Positions 1 through 6,767 of a stretch of 8,906 nucleotides of DNA are shown here, one piece after another (within the stretch, counting starts at the first letter, position 1; each line of letters begins with the position of its first letter). The notes beneath the pieces are model-generated. The model did no database searches. It had not been told where the DNA came from and worked only from the letters and a program-made list of their open reading frames with translations. Origin of the DNA: Bacillus sp. (in: firmicutes) (GTDB taxonomy: Bacteria > Bacillota > Bacilli > Bacillales > Cytobacillaceae). Where the stretch lies: positions 1-8,906 of the forward strand of contig DMSR01000346.1 of assembly GCA_003457145.1 (NCBI GenBank), given 5' to 3'. Both the position numbers and the translations under genes were made by a program.

Positions 1-2
1 TG

Positions 3-422
3 GCTGCTTATATCATCGCTAATGGTGCAGCAGCATACGATCATGAAGTAACAATTTTTCACACATTCTGGGGATTGAACGCTTTAAGAAAAGATGAGCC
101 AATCCAAGCGGATAAAACATTTATGGAAAAAATGTTTGGTTGGATGATGCCAAGAGGTGCCAATAAAATGGGCTTATCAAAAATGAACTTCGCTGGATTT
201 GGGCCGAAGATGATCAAAGATGTCATGAAAAAGCATAACGCCATGCCGCTTCCGGATTTGATCGAGTTGGCAAAGGAGCAGGACGTTAAATTAGTTGCAT
301 GCCAAATGACAGTTGATTTGCTTGGACTTAAGCATGAGGAGATCATGGAAGGCGTTGACTTTGCAGGTGTAGCAGCATATCTTGCAGATGCAGAGGATGG
401 CAACGTCAACCTGTTTATCTAA
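3..422 (+). CDS. yrkE: DsrE-like sulfur-transfer protein, 5' end outside window
   Basis: An open frame enters from the left edge and ends at TAA 420-422, giving about 139 visible residues with no start codon in view. The visible part begins within a short helix and strand (AAYIIANGAAAYDHEVTIFHTFWG) typical of DsrE/DsrF-like alpha/beta folds. It continues into a Met-rich middle and ends with a strand carrying the motif KLVACQM, whose Cys (codon 300-302) sits where the sulfur-carrying Cys of the DsrE2 group lies. The family accepts or donates persulfide sulfur with TusA and rhodanese partners in the cytoplasm. A TusA-rhodanese gene follows after 53 bases in the same direction, as in the B. subtilis yrk cluster, which is why I use the yrkE name. 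An internal ATG at 75 opens the same frame but has no ribosome binding site and would cut the fold, so it is not the start. The family call is fairly sure; the exact partner and substrate are inferred. Confidence 0.85.
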   Translation, partial: AAYIIANGAAAYDHEVTIFHTFWGLNALRKDEPIQADKTFMEKMFGWMMPRGANKMGLSKMNFAGFGPKMIKDVMKKHNAMPLPDLIELAKEQDVKLVACQMTVDLLGLKHEEIMEGVDFAGVAAYLADAEDGNVNLFI

Positions 423-463
423 TAGGTATTCCTTAAAGGGTTAGTTTTAATTAATATTAAGAT

Positions 464-468
464 GGAGG
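464..468 (+). promoter_or_regulatory. Ribosome binding site of yrkF
   Basis: GGAGG lies 7 bases before ATG 476 and fixes the start of the TusA-rhodanese gene. No terminator or convincing promoter is seen in the 53 bases after yrkE, so co-transcription is likely. Confidence 0.85.
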
Positions 469-475
469 TCAAACA

Positions 476-1054
476 ATGGAAACTGTAAAAACAAATTCCA
501 CAGTCGACGCAAAAGGGCTAGCTTGCCCTATGCCGATTGTCAAAACCAAAAAAGCAATCAATACCCTGAACCCAGGTGAGGTTTTAGAAGTACTCGCAAC
601 CGATAAAGGTTCTAGAGCGGACATCCAAGCATGGGCAAAGAGCTCGGGCAACCAATACCTCGGAACCCTTGAAGAAGGCGAAGTCCTTAAGCACTACATT
701 CGCAAAGCCGGATCAGGTGAGGAACAGGAAGAAACCAAATATCCAAATATTATTTCTAACGACGATGTGGTGAAGAAGCTTGAAGCAAATGAAGATGTTG
801 TCGTCCTTGATGTAAGAGAACCAGCTGAATACGCATTTGGACATATTCCTAATGCAGTTTCAATTCCATTCGGTGAATTGGAGAACCGTCTTCCAGAACT
901 TGATAAGTCGAAGACGATCCTGGTTGTTTGCCGCACAGGGAACAGAAGTGACATGGCATCCCAAGCACTTTCAAACAAAGGCTTTGAAAGTGTATGGAAC
1001 GTGGTGCCAGGAATGACTGAATGGAATGGGCCAACTGAATCAAACCTTAAGTAA
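476..1054 (+). CDS. yrkF: TusA-rhodanese fusion sulfurtransferase
   Basis: This 192-residue cytosolic protein has two domains. Residues 1-76 are a TusA/SirA-like sulfur carrier with the hallmark CPMP motif; Cys17 would hold the persulfide. After a short acidic linker (about 78-90), residues 91-188 form a single rhodanese domain with the [10 protein letters not shown] and [10 protein letters not shown] motifs and an active-site loop CRTGNRS, with Cys152 as the catalytic residue. Rhodaneses move sulfane sulfur from thiosulfate or persulfides to an acceptor thiol, and a fused TusA is the natural acceptor. The arrangement matches B. subtilis YrkF. The start at ATG 476 is supported by its GGAGG and by the TusA domain beginning at once. 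The TusA half is closely similar to the stand-alone TusA at 2339. Both active cysteines are intact and I see no frameshift. The in vivo sulfur donor is not shown by sequence. Confidence 0.95.
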   Translation: METVKTNSTVDAKGLACPMPIVKTKKAINTLNPGEVLEVLATDKGSRADIQAWAKSSGNQYLGTLEEGEVLKHYIRKAGSGEEQEETKYPNIISNDDVVKKLEANEDVVVLDVREPAEYAFGHIPNAVSIPFGELENRLPELDKSKTILVVCRTGNRSDMASQALSNKGFESVWNVVPGMTEWNGPTESNLK

Positions 1055-1076
1055 TTATTGACAAAAATATACCCAT

Positions 1077-1081
1077 GGAGG
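1077..1081 (+). promoter_or_regulatory. Ribosome binding site that decides the yrkH start
   Basis: GGAGG overlaps the upstream in-frame ATG at 1075 and lies 11 bases before ATG 1093. The ATG at 1075 has no Shine-Dalgarno sequence of its own, so translation most likely starts at 1093. Confidence 0.75.
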
Positions 1082-1092
1082 TAATTTACGTT

Positions 1093-2214
1093 ATGAAAGC
1101 TATGAATTCAAAAGAAGTTACTCAAAAAGTATTCAATAAAGAACCATTCTTTATCCTTGATGTCCGCAATGAGAGTGACTTTAAAGATTGGAAAATCGAA
1201 GGTGAGAAATTCGAATACCTGAACATCCCATACTTTGATTTACTTGACGGGGTAGAAGAAATCCTGGATCAGATTCCTTCGGATAAAGAAGTTCTTGTTG
1301 TATGTGCAAAAGAAGGCTCTTCAGTTATGATTGCTGAAATGCTTGAAGAGGCTGGGCGGGAAGTGTCTTATCTGGAAGGCGGCATGAAGGCTTGGAGTGA
1401 ACACTTGGAGCCAGTTAAAGTGGGCGACTTAAAGGATGGCGGAGCGATGTACCAGTTTGTCCGTATCGGCAAAGGCTGCCTATCATACATGGTCGTTTCT
1501 AATGGCGAGGCTGCATTAATCGACGCAACTAGAATGACAGATGTTTACGTTGATTTTGCGAAAGAACTGGGTGTTGAAATCAAGCATGTCTTTGATACTC
1601 ACTTGCATGCTGACCATATTTCCGGCGGCAGAAGAATTGCTGAAACTACAAATGCAACATACTGGCTGCCTCCAAAGGATGCGGATGAGGTTGTCTTTAA
1701 TTACCAGGCGCTAGAGGATGGTAATGAGGTGAAAATTGGTGAGACGAACATTGCAATCAATGCGCTTTATTCACCAGGCCACACAATTGGTTCAACTTCA
1801 TTTGTAGTAGATGAAAAATACTTGCTGTCAGGAGATATACTATTCATTGACTCAATAGGACGTCCTGACTTAGCAGGTAAAGCGGAAGATTGGGTGGCTG
1901 ACTTAAGAGAGTCACTTTACACTCGATACAAACAGCTTTCAGATGAATTGCTTGTTCTTCCGGCTCACTTTATGATCATAGATGAGTTGAACGAAGACGG
2001 CAGCGTATCTGAAAAATTAGGTACACTATTTGCAAAAAACCATGGTCTGAATATTGAGGATGAAGCAGAATTCAGAAAGCTTGTTACTGAAAATCTGCCG
2101 CCACAGCCCAATGCATACCAGGAAATTCGTGAAACGAATATGGGGAAAATCACCCCTGATGATGAAAAGCAAAGAGAAATGGAAATCGGGCCAAACCGTT
2201 GTGCGGTAAGATAA
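1093..2214 (+). CDS. yrkH: Rhodanese / metallo-beta-lactamase fusion, probable persulfide dioxygenase
   Basis: The 373-residue protein (from ATG 1093) begins with a rhodanese domain, about residues 1-108. This has FILDVRN, a possible catalytic Cys71 in the loop CAKEGSS and the closing LEGGMKAW motif. Residues about 115-310 are a metallo-beta-lactamase fold of the ETHE1-like kind. It shows THLHADH (His170, His172, Asp174, His175), SPGHT (His230), SGD (Asp248) and LPAH (His292), all metal-site positions. Known ETHE1-type enzymes bind one iron and oxidise glutathione or CoA persulfide to sulfite; a linked rhodanese can then form or use thiosulfate. The C-terminal 60 residues form a charged tail ending in GPNRCAVR. 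The gene follows yrkF by 38 bases with no terminator between. The domain order (rhodanese first) differs from staphylococcal CstB, where the dioxygenase domain leads. The fold assignment is strong; the substrate is inferred. Confidence 0.9.
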   Translation: MKAMNSKEVTQKVFNKEPFFILDVRNESDFKDWKIEGEKFEYLNIPYFDLLDGVEEILDQIPSDKEVLVVCAKEGSSVMIAEMLEEAGREVSYLEGGMKAWSEHLEPVKVGDLKDGGAMYQFVRIGKGCLSYMVVSNGEAALIDATRMTDVYVDFAKELGVEIKHVFDTHLHADHISGGRRIAETTNATYWLPPKDADEVVFNYQALEDGNEVKIGETNIAINALYSPGHTIGSTSFVVDEKYLLSGDILFIDSIGRPDLAGKAEDWVADLRESLYTRYKQLSDELLVLPAHFMIIDELNEDGSVSEKLGTLFAKNHGLNIEDEAEFRKLVTENLPPQPNAYQEIRETNMGKITPDDEKQREMEIGPNRCAVR

Positions 2215-2338
2215 ATCAATTCTCTAATTAGTGGATAGAACAATTCACCGGCGGTAAAACCCGGCAGGATCCCTAATTAAACGAATGAAAACACCAGACA
2301 AAAATTAAGGATAATTACAACTTAGGAGGAATTATACA
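2215..2338 (+). other. yrkH-yrkI gap with FMN-riboswitch-like block
   Basis: This 124-base gap is longer than the others in the cluster. At 2247-2272 it holds ACCGGCGGT, a short A run, CCCGGC and GGATCC. This resembles the middle of an FMN (RFN) riboswitch, but the flanking RFN blocks are absent. The block is bracketed by two copies of CTAATTA (2224-2230 and 2273-2279). No T-tract terminator is seen. AGGAGG at 2324-2329 lies 9 bases before ATG 2339 and is the yrkI ribosome binding site. A working riboswitch is not supported. Confidence 0.3.
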
Positions 2339-2566
2339 ATGAACGTAACAAAAGTATTAGACGCAAAAGGACTAGCATGTCCAATGCCAATCGTAAAGAC
2401 TAAGAAAGCAATTGCGGATCTTCAAACTGGAGAAGTTCTTGAAATTCATACAACTGATAAAGGCGCTGTAAAAGATATGGGGGCCTGGGCTGAATCCACT
2501 GGAAATGAACTTGTTAAGCATGAAGAGGAAAACGGTGTGTTCAAGTTCTGGATGAAGAAGGCGTAA
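2339..2566 (+). CDS. yrkI: Stand-alone TusA-family sulfur carrier
   Basis: This 75-residue protein is a complete single-domain TusA/SirA fold, the normal length for the family. The CPMP motif near the N terminus places the sulfur-carrying cysteine at Cys14, and the C-terminal half keeps the usual TTDKGAVKDM and FKFWMKK pattern. TusA proteins carry sulfur as a cysteine persulfide between donor and acceptor enzymes in the cytoplasm. The first 30 residues are nearly the same as those of the TusA half of yrkF, including an 18-residue stretch with no amino-acid change, yet codons differ at many third positions. The copies are therefore old and held by selection rather than freshly duplicated. AGGAGG at 2324-2329 supports the start. 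A strong terminator follows within 4 bases of the stop, so this is probably the last gene of the main transcript. Confidence 0.95.
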   Translation: MNVTKVLDAKGLACPMPIVKTKKAIADLQTGEVLEIHTTDKGAVKDMGAWAESTGNELVKHEEENGVFKFWMKKA

Positions 2567-2569
2567 TTG

Positions 2570-2597
2570 AAAAAAGGGAGCTTGTCTCCCTTTTTTC
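2570..2597 (+). terminator. Intrinsic terminator after yrkI
   Basis: A perfect 11-base-pair stem has AAAAAAGGGAG (2570-2580) as its left arm, loop CTTGT, and right arm CTCCCTTTTTT (2586-2596). The T run in the right arm serves as the U tract. The A/T-symmetrical stem could also work on the other strand, but no minus-strand gene faces it. Confidence 0.85.
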
Positions 2598-2625
2598 TTA
2601 TGAAATAAGGAGTTTATCAAATAAA

Positions 2626-2703
2626 GATGTCTAGCTCAAGCGCCAAAAGAAGTTAAAAAACGCTTCACTAGTCGGAGCTGACCAATGCGCTTGCGCTTTT
2701 CTA
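2626..2703 (+). repeat. Bacillus-type structured intergenic repeat, short copy
   Basis: The block opens with GATGTCTAGCTCAAGCGC and closes with GTCGGAGCTGACC and GCGCTTGCGCTTTTCT. These ends resemble a family of short imperfect repeats that I know from many Bacillus and Geobacillus intergenic regions (TCTAGCTCCAGCGCC... to ...GGCGCTTGCGCTTTTC). AGCTC 2633-2637 can pair with GAGCT 2675-2679, and AAGCGC 2638-2643 with GCGCTT 2687-2692. The two pairings cross, so they form either a pseudoknot or two alternative folds. GAAG 2649-2652 can pair with CTTC 2663-2666. It ends just before the ribosome binding site of yrkJ. Membership is from memory of the consensus, not from a search. Confidence 0.7.
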
Positions 2704-2705
2704 CT

Positions 2706-2712
2706 AAGGAGG
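2706..2712 (+). promoter_or_regulatory. Ribosome binding site of yrkJ
   Basis: AAGGAGG, seven bases before ATG 2720, directly follows the repeat. I see no clear SigA promoter between the yrkI terminator and this site, so yrkJ may depend on read-through or on a promoter I cannot recognise. Confidence 0.85.
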
Positions 2713-2719
2713 AAGCCAG

Positions 2720-3496
2720 ATGGATTTTACCTATTTAATAGTCATATTCTTGATTGGTTTTATTGGTTCTTATATTTCTGGAATGGTAGGAATCGGCGGT
2801 TCAATCATTAAATATCCAATGCTATTATACATTCCGCCATTATTTGGATTAGCTGCTTTCAGTGCCCATGAGGTATCAGGAATCAGTGCTGTACAGGTAT
2901 TTTTCGCAACAATTGGCGGTGTTTGGGCATACCGAAAAGGCGGTTACTTAAACAAGACATTAATCATTTATATGGGTTCGAGCATTCTAGTCGGCAGCCT
3001 GATCGGAAGCTATGGTTCAAGATTGATGTCTGAAGGCGGCATTAACCTTGTTTACGGAATTCTTGCCCTGATTGCTGCAATCATGATGTTTGTACCGAAG
3101 AAGGGTGTCGATGATATCCCGCTTGATCAAGTTACCTTCAATAAATGGCTTGCAGCAGCCTTTGCATTTATTGTTGGGGTTGGCGCTGGTATTGTCGGTG
3201 CGGCAGGAGCTTTCTTGTTAGTGCCTATCATGCTTGTTGTCTTGAAGATTCCTACAAGGATGACGATTGCCACTTCATTGGCGATTACCTTTATATCCTC
3301 TATTGGATCAACAGTCGGTAAACTTACGACTGGCCAGGTAGAATATGTTCCTGCTCTGATTATGGTTGTAGCGAGTCTGATTGCGTCTCCGCTTGGCGCA
3401 AATGCAGGAAAGAAGATTAATACGAAAATCCTTCAATACATTCTAGCGATATTGATTTTAGGTACAGCGATCAAGATTTGGTTGGATATCCTATAA
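2720..3496 (+). CDS. yrkJ: TauE/SafE-family sulfur-anion membrane exporter
   Basis: This 258-residue, strongly hydrophobic protein has about eight predicted membrane segments arranged as two repeats. Each repeat opens with the family glycine motif: [13 protein letters not shown] at residues 21-33 and the related [13 protein letters not shown] at 157-169. A short charged loop near 126-140 separates the halves. The length is normal for TauE/SafE (formerly DUF81) proteins, which are thought to move sulfite, sulfoacetate, thiosulfate or similar anions across the cytoplasmic membrane. Placed after persulfide-oxidising and sulfur-relay genes, it most likely removes the sulfite or thiosulfate they produce, as proposed for TauE in the staphylococcal cst operon. 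The protein has no cysteine, which fits a transporter rather than a sulfur carrier. It is separated from yrkI by a terminator and a repeat, so expression may be partly independent. The substrate and direction are inferred. Confidence 0.9.
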   Translation: MDFTYLIVIFLIGFIGSYISGMVGIGGSIIKYPMLLYIPPLFGLAAFSAHEVSGISAVQVFFATIGGVWAYRKGGYLNKTLIIYMGSSILVGSLIGSYGSRLMSEGGINLVYGILALIAAIMMFVPKKGVDDIPLDQVTFNKWLAAAFAFIVGVGAGIVGAAGAFLLVPIMLVVLKIPTRMTIATSLAITFISSIGSTVGKLTTGQVEYVPALIMVVASLIASPLGANAGKKINTKILQYILAILILGTAIKIWLDIL

Positions 3497-3504
3497 GTTT
3501 TACT

Positions 3505-3540
3505 AAAGGACCTCGCGGTTGCGGGGTCTTTTGTTTTTTT
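3505..3540 (+). terminator. Intrinsic terminator after yrkJ
   Basis: A 12-base-pair stem with two G-T wobbles has left arm AAAGGACCTCGC 3505-3516, loop GGTT and right arm GCGGGGTCTTTT 3521-3532. It is followed by G and seven T. It closes the sulfur cluster 9 bases after the yrkJ stop. Confidence 0.9.
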
Positions 3541-3658
3541 ACAATAATAATCCTTTTTTTTGATTGTTTTTCTAGAACTCTGCAAATTCTCGATTGTCTG
3601 TTTGGAAAATAAGACTTTAGACGTGTGCGATATTTTATTAAATACAGCTTTTTACCTA

Positions 3659-3687
3659 TTTAGAATATACTGAATTTTATATATTAT
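3659..3687 (+). promoter_or_regulatory. Candidate SigA promoter of the M6 protease gene
   Basis: TTTAGA at 3659-3664 (4 of 6 to TTGACA) and TATTAT at 3682-3687 (5 of 6 to TATAAT) are separated by 17 bases. Transcription would start near 3694, leaving a 30-base leader. The region 3541-3720 is very AT-rich, so chance matches are likely. I see no operator palindrome in it. Confidence 0.4.
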
Positions 3688-3710
3688 TTAGACAGTAGAA
3701 ATAAATCATA

Positions 3711-3715
3711 GGGAG
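3711..3715 (+). promoter_or_regulatory. Ribosome binding site that decides the protease start
   Basis: GGGAG ends 8 bases before ATG 3724. An in-frame GTG at 3715 overlaps this site and has nothing suitable upstream, so ATG 3724 is preferred. Confidence 0.75.
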
Positions 3716-3723
3716 TGAAGATC

Positions 3724-5550
3724 ATGTTAAAAGTCCTATCAACTTCAGTGCTGTCACTTGCGTTAGCAGGAAGTGCTGTATTCGCAGGGGTCAGCGGCAC
3801 CGACTCAGCAGTTAAACAGGAAAGTAAATATCAAATCAGCCTTGCCGATCATGTTGGCGCAGCGCCTGAATTAGCAGATAAAGCAAAGGAATTAGGAATC
3901 GACCTATCAAAGGTAGATCCAGCCGAGAAAGCAGCACAGCACGGTGCGAAGTTTCAGGAGCCAGGCGATAATCATGTAGCTTATAAAGAGTCAAAAGGAG
4001 ATGTTCCAGTTCTTGTTCTTCTAGCAAAGTATAAAGACGGAGACGAGCCAGTTGGCGATATGCCTGGACAAGTTCCTGCAAATTACTATGAGGATTTGAT
4101 TTTTGGAACGGAATATAATCCATACGAACTTGAACAATTTAAGCAATACGACGGTCCAGATGTACCGAAAGACAGAACCATGCAAAATGCTTATAAGGAA
4201 TCGAGCTATGGTGCAGTAAATCTGGTGCGTAAAGAAAATACCGAGTTTGTCTGGGTAGAAATGCCGAAGGGCGCTTCCTATTACCTGGACCAAGAGGGAA
4301 CGTATGCAGAGGGCGGTAAATATGTAAATGGCAATGAAAACGGAGATGCCCATACTGGGGAATTCATCCGTGATTTATTGAAAGCTGCAGATGACCAGGT
4401 TGATTTCTCAAAGTATGCAGAAAATGGCCAAGTCCCGAATATATTTGTTGTTCATGAAGGAACAGGAGCGGAATTCAGCCGTGATCCTGCTCAGTTCTGG
4501 TCTCATAAGTGGAGCCTATTAAGTGCTTTATACTATGGGAAATACTATGAAACTGGTAAAACTGCTGCGCAATATGAAGGTATGAGTGTAGGAGATTGGA
4601 TTAACAAAACACAAAAAGAAGATATGACCTATGATGGCGTAGTTGTAAATAACTACAACATCCAGCCGGGTATCGGCGGTAACGTTGCTGGTTTTGATGC
4701 AGCAACTAAGACTTACCAGGAAGAAAAGAAAACAGGACCTTATCCTGCGCAAACAGGTGTATATGCCCATGAATTTGGCCATGCCCTAGGTTTGCCGGAT
4801 TTCTATGATACACTTTATACGTCTGAAGGTGTTGGAAACTATTCAATGATGGCGGGCGGATCATGGATGCGCTATCCTGATGCCTCTGTTTACGGCGGAA
4901 ACTCTCCGACACACTTTGATCCATTCTCAAAAATTTTCTTAGGCTGGGTAAATCCAATTGAAGTTAAGCCTGAAGATGGCGTCAAGACAATCACACTGCC
5001 AGCCATCAATAAGGCAACAGCAGATAATGGCATCGTTAAAATGGAAGTTCCAGGCTCAAACGGTACAGAATACTTCCTGTTCGAAAATGTTCAGCAGGAT
5101 GGCTTTAACCAGGGCTTAATCCGTCAGGGTGCTGATTCTAAAGGATTACTTGCTTGGCATGTCGATGAAAATATCATCAACCTATACCAGACTGCCGGCT
5201 TCCGCCCGAATAACGTTGAAAACTGGATGAACAAGCGCTTCCAGTTCAACCAGTCACAAACAGCTAGCAACGGTACTGAGGTAACACACTACGGTTTATC
5301 CGTCCTTCAGGCAGACGGCCTGTATGAGCTCGAGAAGAACGTTAACCGCGGTAACGCAGGTGACTTCTTCAAAACCGGCAAAAAGATTACACCAGTTTCA
5401 GGGAATGTACACACTGGGTCTTATTACTTCTGGAAGGGCTTCAGCGCAACTCCTGCTGATTCTGGAATTCACGTAACAAATATCGTGGAAAATGAAGATG
5501 GTTCAATCACAGCAAAATTCTTCTACAACTTCAACAGCAGCATTAAGTAA
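3724..5550 (+). CDS. Secreted M6-family metalloprotease (immune inhibitor A-like)
   Basis: From ATG 3724 this is a 608-residue protein. Residues 1-21 are a Sec signal peptide: one Lys, a hydrophobic core and a VFA cleavage site before GVSG. About residues 22-92 look like a propeptide. The M6 core starts near VPVLVLLAKY (about 94) and contains the zinc motif HEFGH (349-353, Glu350 catalytic), followed by LGLPDFYD. A Met-turn-like segment, NYSMMAGGSW, follows near 372-381. The C-terminal part (about 410-608) is a beta-rich region with GLLAWHVDE. Known relatives such as InhA of B. cereus are secreted zinc endopeptidases that cut host or extracellular proteins, but they are usually longer, with extra C-terminal domains missing here. 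The mature protein has no cysteine. Two stop codons in a row (TAA TGA) end the gene, which has its own candidate promoter and terminator. The catalytic class is sure; the natural substrate is unknown. Confidence 0.93.
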   Translation: MLKVLSTSVLSLALAGSAVFAGVSGTDSAVKQESKYQISLADHVGAAPELADKAKELGIDLSKVDPAEKAAQHGAKFQEPGDNHVAYKESKGDVPVLVLLAKYKDGDEPVGDMPGQVPANYYEDLIFGTEYNPYELEQFKQYDGPDVPKDRTMQNAYKESSYGAVNLVRKENTEFVWVEMPKGASYYLDQEGTYAEGGKYVNGNENGDAHTGEFIRDLLKAADDQVDFSKYAENGQVPNIFVVHEGTGAEFSRDPAQFWSHKWSLLSALYYGKYYETGKTAAQYEGMSVGDWINKTQKEDMTYDGVVVNNYNIQPGIGGNVAGFDAATKTYQEEKKTGPYPAQTGVYAHEFGHALGLPDFYDTLYTSEGVGNYSMMAGGSWMRYPDASVYGGNSPTHFDPFSKIFLGWVNPIEVKPEDGVKTITLPAINKATADNGIVKMEVPGSNGTEYFLFENVQQDGFNQGLIRQGADSKGLLAWHVDENIINLYQTAGFRPNNVENWMNKRFQFNQSQTASNGTEVTHYGLSVLQADGLYELEKNVNRGNAGDFFKTGKKITPVSGNVHTGSYYFWKGFSATPADSGIHVTNIVENEDGSITAKFFYNFNSSIK

Positions 5551-5554
5551 TGAT

Positions 5555-5590
5555 AAAACCTGAGCGGAAATTATTCCGTTCAGGTTTTTT
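5555..5590 (+). terminator. Terminator shared by the convergent protease and lipid kinase genes
   Basis: A 15-base-pair stem with one G-T wobble has left arm AAAACCTGAGCGGAA 5555-5569, loop ATTA and right arm TTCCGTTCAGGTTTT 5574-5588, with more T after it. Read on the minus strand the stem is followed by TTTTATCA, so it can probably serve both genes, whose stops are only 41 bases apart. Confidence 0.88.
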
Positions 5591-5591
5591 A

Positions 5592-6485
5592 TTATTCTTT
5601 CGTCTCGGGCACGAATACATTTAAGTGACCGGGCAAGACATTTGCGCTAAAAGGCAGGGGCTGACCTTCTTCACCATCAATGTTCACCATATGGTCTGTT
5701 GTGGATGAGACATTGAGAAAGGAGGTGAGAACATATTCAACCTCCTCACTTTCTTTCAAATCCCCTTTTAAAAGCGAAGGAATGATTTTAGCTATTTTCG
5801 GAAACGAGAACTGCTTCACGATAAAAACATGAAGCTTTCCATCATTGACTTCTGCATCAGGTGCGAGCGTTTCAAACCCGCCAACTGAATTTGTGAGGGC
5901 TGCCAGCAATAAGAAAGACTCTCCTTCCCAACTCCCTTTTTCGTGTTCTACTCTTAATTGTATTGTTTCGGTGCCCAGGAATGATTTTGCACTTTCCATA
6001 AAATAAGCAAGGGGACCAAACCTGGTTTTTTGCTCTGCCGTTACATTGTAAGAAGCCTCAGCAAGTGCACCAACAGCAAGCACATTTGCAAAATATGCAT
6101 CATTAATCTTCCCGATATCAACTGATTTGGTTGATTGTGTTTTTAAAATTGAAATGGCTTCATATGGTTCAAGTGGAATATCAAGTGCCCTGGCAAAGTC
6201 ATTGATCGTGCCTAAAGGAACAATCCCCAGTCTTGGTCTATGTGTTTGATCGGAAATTCCATTGATTGCCTCGTTCACTGTTCCATCTCCACCCATGACA
6301 ATGACTGCTGTGACCCCTTCCTGACAGGCTTCACGGGCGAAAGAAGCGGCGTCCCCTTCGCTTTCGGTCAGCCTGGTTACTATATCACTATACTGATTGC
6401 TTAGAATGTTTTCTGTTTTCTCAGCATAATCCCGAGCCTTCTCTTTTCCTGAAGAAGGATTGACAATGATGATGGCTTTTTTCAT
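5592..6485 (-). CDS. Diacylglycerol/lipid kinase family protein (YegS/BmrU type)
   Basis: This 297-residue cytosolic protein has the DAGK catalytic domain at the N terminus. It begins with AIIIVNPSSGK (4-14), then the nucleotide-binding GGDGTVNE (65-72) and PLGTINDFAR (90-99). A beta-sandwich C-terminal domain carries VNDGKLHV (213-220) and NIDGEEGQPLP (268-278). The family phosphorylates diacylglycerol or related lipids with ATP; in Firmicutes DgkB returns diacylglycerol from lipoteichoic acid synthesis to the phospholipid pool. The length equals that I recall for B. subtilis BmrU, but no multidrug transporter gene follows, and DgkB and YtlR are also possible relatives, so no symbol is given. 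On the coding strand GGAGG (complement of 6494-6498) lies 8 bases before the ATG and supports the start. The gene stands alone, convergent with the protease. The family call is strong; the true lipid substrate is not known. Confidence 0.93.
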   Translation of the reverse strand: MKKAIIIVNPSSGKEKARDYAEKTENILSNQYSDIVTRLTESEGDAASFAREACQEGVTAVIVMGGDGTVNEAINGISDQTHRPRLGIVPLGTINDFARALDIPLEPYEAISILKTQSTKSVDIGKINDAYFANVLAVGALAEASYNVTAEQKTRFGPLAYFMESAKSFLGTETIQLRVEHEKGSWEGESFLLLAALTNSVGGFETLAPDAEVNDGKLHVFIVKQFSFPKIAKIIPSLLKGDLKESEEVEYVLTSFLNVSSTTDHMVNIDGEEGQPLPFSANVLPGHLNVFVPETKE

Positions 6486-6767
6486 AGTGGTATCCTCCGT
6501 CTATTTACTCGCTCAATTCATACTTATTCTAGGAATATCCCAGTTAATTATGCAGAGGCTCCTTACATATCCTTTGTTCAACAGTAAATTATGATAGGAC
6601 GTTACTTAAATACCTGAAAAGGGCTCCTAATAAACCATTTAATTGAAGGTATGATTTTAAATTGAATAAATAGGGAGAAATATACTGCCTTTTTTATATA
6701 AGGGTAATTTATGAGGACGATAACCAATATCATAGAATAAACCATTCGACCGGAAAGGGGATGAACA
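6486..6767. other. Divergent intergenic region between lipid kinase and 608-residue protein
   Basis: This 282-base AT-rich stretch has no gene. It must carry the promoters of both flanking genes. For the rightward gene, TATACT 6681-6686 is a fair -10, but the best -35 (TTTAAA 6656-6661) is 19 bases away. TATAAG 6697-6702 has no good -35. For the leftward gene I find no convincing pair. GGCTCCT occurs twice in direct orientation, at 6557-6563 and 6622-6628. No strong inverted repeat or terminator is seen. AAAGGGG 6754-6760 is the ribosome binding site of the rightward gene, 7 bases before its ATG. Confidence 0.6.

Noticed and set aside
59..409. Open frame on the minus strand opposite yrkE, and similar antisense frames opposite the other genes
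   Set aside because: They lie wholly within well-supported genes, show no family motifs and have no ribosome binding sites.
1058..1080. Perfect TTGACA at 1058-1063 just before yrkH, a possible internal promoter
   Set aside because: The hexamer 17-18 bases downstream (GTAATT or TAATTT) is a poor -10, and transcription would start at or inside the yrkH coding region.
1075..1092. Longer yrkH product starting at ATG 1075
   Set aside because: No Shine-Dalgarno precedes it; the GGAGG overlaps this ATG and serves ATG 1093.
3715..3723. GTG 3715 as start of the M6 protease
   Set aside because: It overlaps the GGGAG site that serves ATG 3724, and the signal peptide is complete from 3724.
6691..6704. 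CCTT/AAGG inverted ends around a T/A-rich core near 6688-6704
   Set aside because: Only four base pairs close a low-complexity AT stretch, which is expected by chance in this AT-rich gap.
6731..6739. CATAGAATA resembling a SigK/SigE -10 element before the 608-residue gene
   Set aside because: No matching -35 element was found at the proper distance; the nearest AC is only 12 bases upstream.
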